Below are positions 50,105 to 50,639 of a stretch of DNA of 50,639 nucleotides, in pieces; the first letter of the stretch is position 1; each line of letters begins with the position of its first letter. Both the position numbers and the translations under genes were made by a program. The notes under the pieces are model-generated. The model saw nothing but the letters and a program-made list of their open reading frames with translations, made no database searches and was not told where the DNA came from. Source of the stretch: a virus; IMG/VR virus record IMGVR_UViG_3300008113_000067, positions 1-50,639 of that record; one strand, given 5' to 3'.

Positions 50105-50639
50105 ATGTCACAAGTTCTATTAGAAAGCCGTTGGGACGAGACCAAAGAAGCCCTACTTGAAGGTCTTAAAGGTCCACGCCGCTCAACAATGCAAGTTATT
50201 CTTGAGAATACTCGCAAACAGTTACTAGCTGAAAGTTCAGCTGGAACAACAACAGCAGGTAATATCGCTACATTAAACCGTGTGATTCTACCAGTTATCC
50301 GTCGTGTCATGCCAACAGTTATTGCTAACGAGTTGGTTGGTGTACAGCCAATGACAGGACCAGTTGGTCAAATTCACACATTACGTGTACGCTATGCTCA
50401 AGGTCTAAATGACACAAGTGCAGCCAATACAGACGTAACACAAGGTGAAGAAGCATTGAGCCCATTCAAAATTGCTCAAGCATACTCACGTACTCGTGGT
50501 GATGTTCCTAATGGTACAGCAGTACCTAGCTACACAGCCGCAGATACAGCAAGCCTAGAAGGCAATGGTGGTCGTCAGATTTCCGTTCAAATTCTACGTC
50601 AAGCTGTTGAAGCTAAGTCACGTAAGTTGCAAGCACGTT
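50105..50639 (+). CDS. gp23: Major capsid protein gp23, 3' end cut by window
   Basis: 178 complete codons visible. It starts MSQVLLESRWDETKEALLEG and contains the gp23 hallmark VIANELVGVQPMTGPVGQIH followed by TLRVRY. T4 gp23 is 521 residues, so most of the gene lies outside. The N-terminal segment has candidate gp21 sites LLE (5-7), LLE (17-19), ILE and LAE before TTTAGN. AGGAGA sits 11 bases upstream of the ATG. No GATAAATA box was seen in the 28-base gap, so this very abundant protein may depend on upstream promoters. Confidence 0.93.
   Translation, partial: MSQVLLESRWDETKEALLEGLKGPRRSTMQVILENTRKQLLAESSAGTTTAGNIATLNRVILPVIRRVMPTVIANELVGVQPMTGPVGQIHTLRVRYAQGLNDTSAANTDVTQGEEALSPFKIAQAYSRTRGDVPNGTAVPSYTAADTASLEGNGGRQISVQILRQAVEAKSRKLQAR

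Overview
The window is a contiguous part of a low-GC, T4-like tailed phage genome (contractile-tail myovirus of a Gram-negative host, probably an uncultivated aquatic phage). The evidence is recognisable T4 core genes: baseplate wedge gp6, gp25 and gp53, hub-type gp5, hub-assembly gp26, late sigma factor gp55, recombination nuclease gp46/gp47, portal gp20, prohead protease gp21, scaffold gp22 and the start of major capsid gp23. I saw no tRNA, CRISPR array, insertion sequence or integrase. Genes are tightly packed, often with TAATG or ATGA overlaps.

Layout. (1) Bases 1-33759, minus strand: tail-fibre and adhesin-like genes, a 17.2-kb gene for a 5743-residue structural protein, then gp6, gp25, gp5, a large hub-like protein, gp53 and a 572-residue tail/baseplate protein. 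(2) Bases 33760-33873: a divergent promoter region with a T4-late-type box facing left and an extended -10 promoter facing right. (3) Bases 33874-40947, plus strand: gp55, gp47, a 73-codon gene, gp46, then an ADP-heptose-type sugar cassette (HldE-like cytidylyltransferase, HldE-like kinase, cupin, HldD-like epimerase) and a PD-(D/E)XK nuclease, nearly all joined by 4-base overlaps. (4) Bases 40948-41445: no convincing gene; dense nested hairpins and a possible pseudoknot ending in a terminator-like hairpin, so a candidate structured RNA. (5) Bases 41446-42500, minus strand: gp26 and a short gp51-like gene that may be joined by a -1 frameshift. (6) Bases 42573-50639, plus strand: a tape-measure-like protein with an M15 peptidase domain, portal, a small head protein, an acidic core protein, protease, scaffold and the 5' part of the major capsid gene.

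How it works together. gp55 should redirect host RNA polymerase to late promoters, and boxes resembling GATAAATA lie before many structural genes on both strands. In three cases the box is so close to the start codon that the transcript would be nearly leaderless. gp46/47 would process DNA ends for recombination-dependent replication. The sugar genes suggest the phage makes or tops up ADP-heptose, perhaps to alter host LPS. The structural genes build head, tail tube, baseplate and adhesion apparatus.

The most unusual items are the giant protein with two predicted beta-propellers, the heptose cassette, the possible gp26/gp51 frameshift, the leaderless late promoters and the 450-base structured intergenic region. 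All functional calls come from reading sequence motifs; no database search was run.
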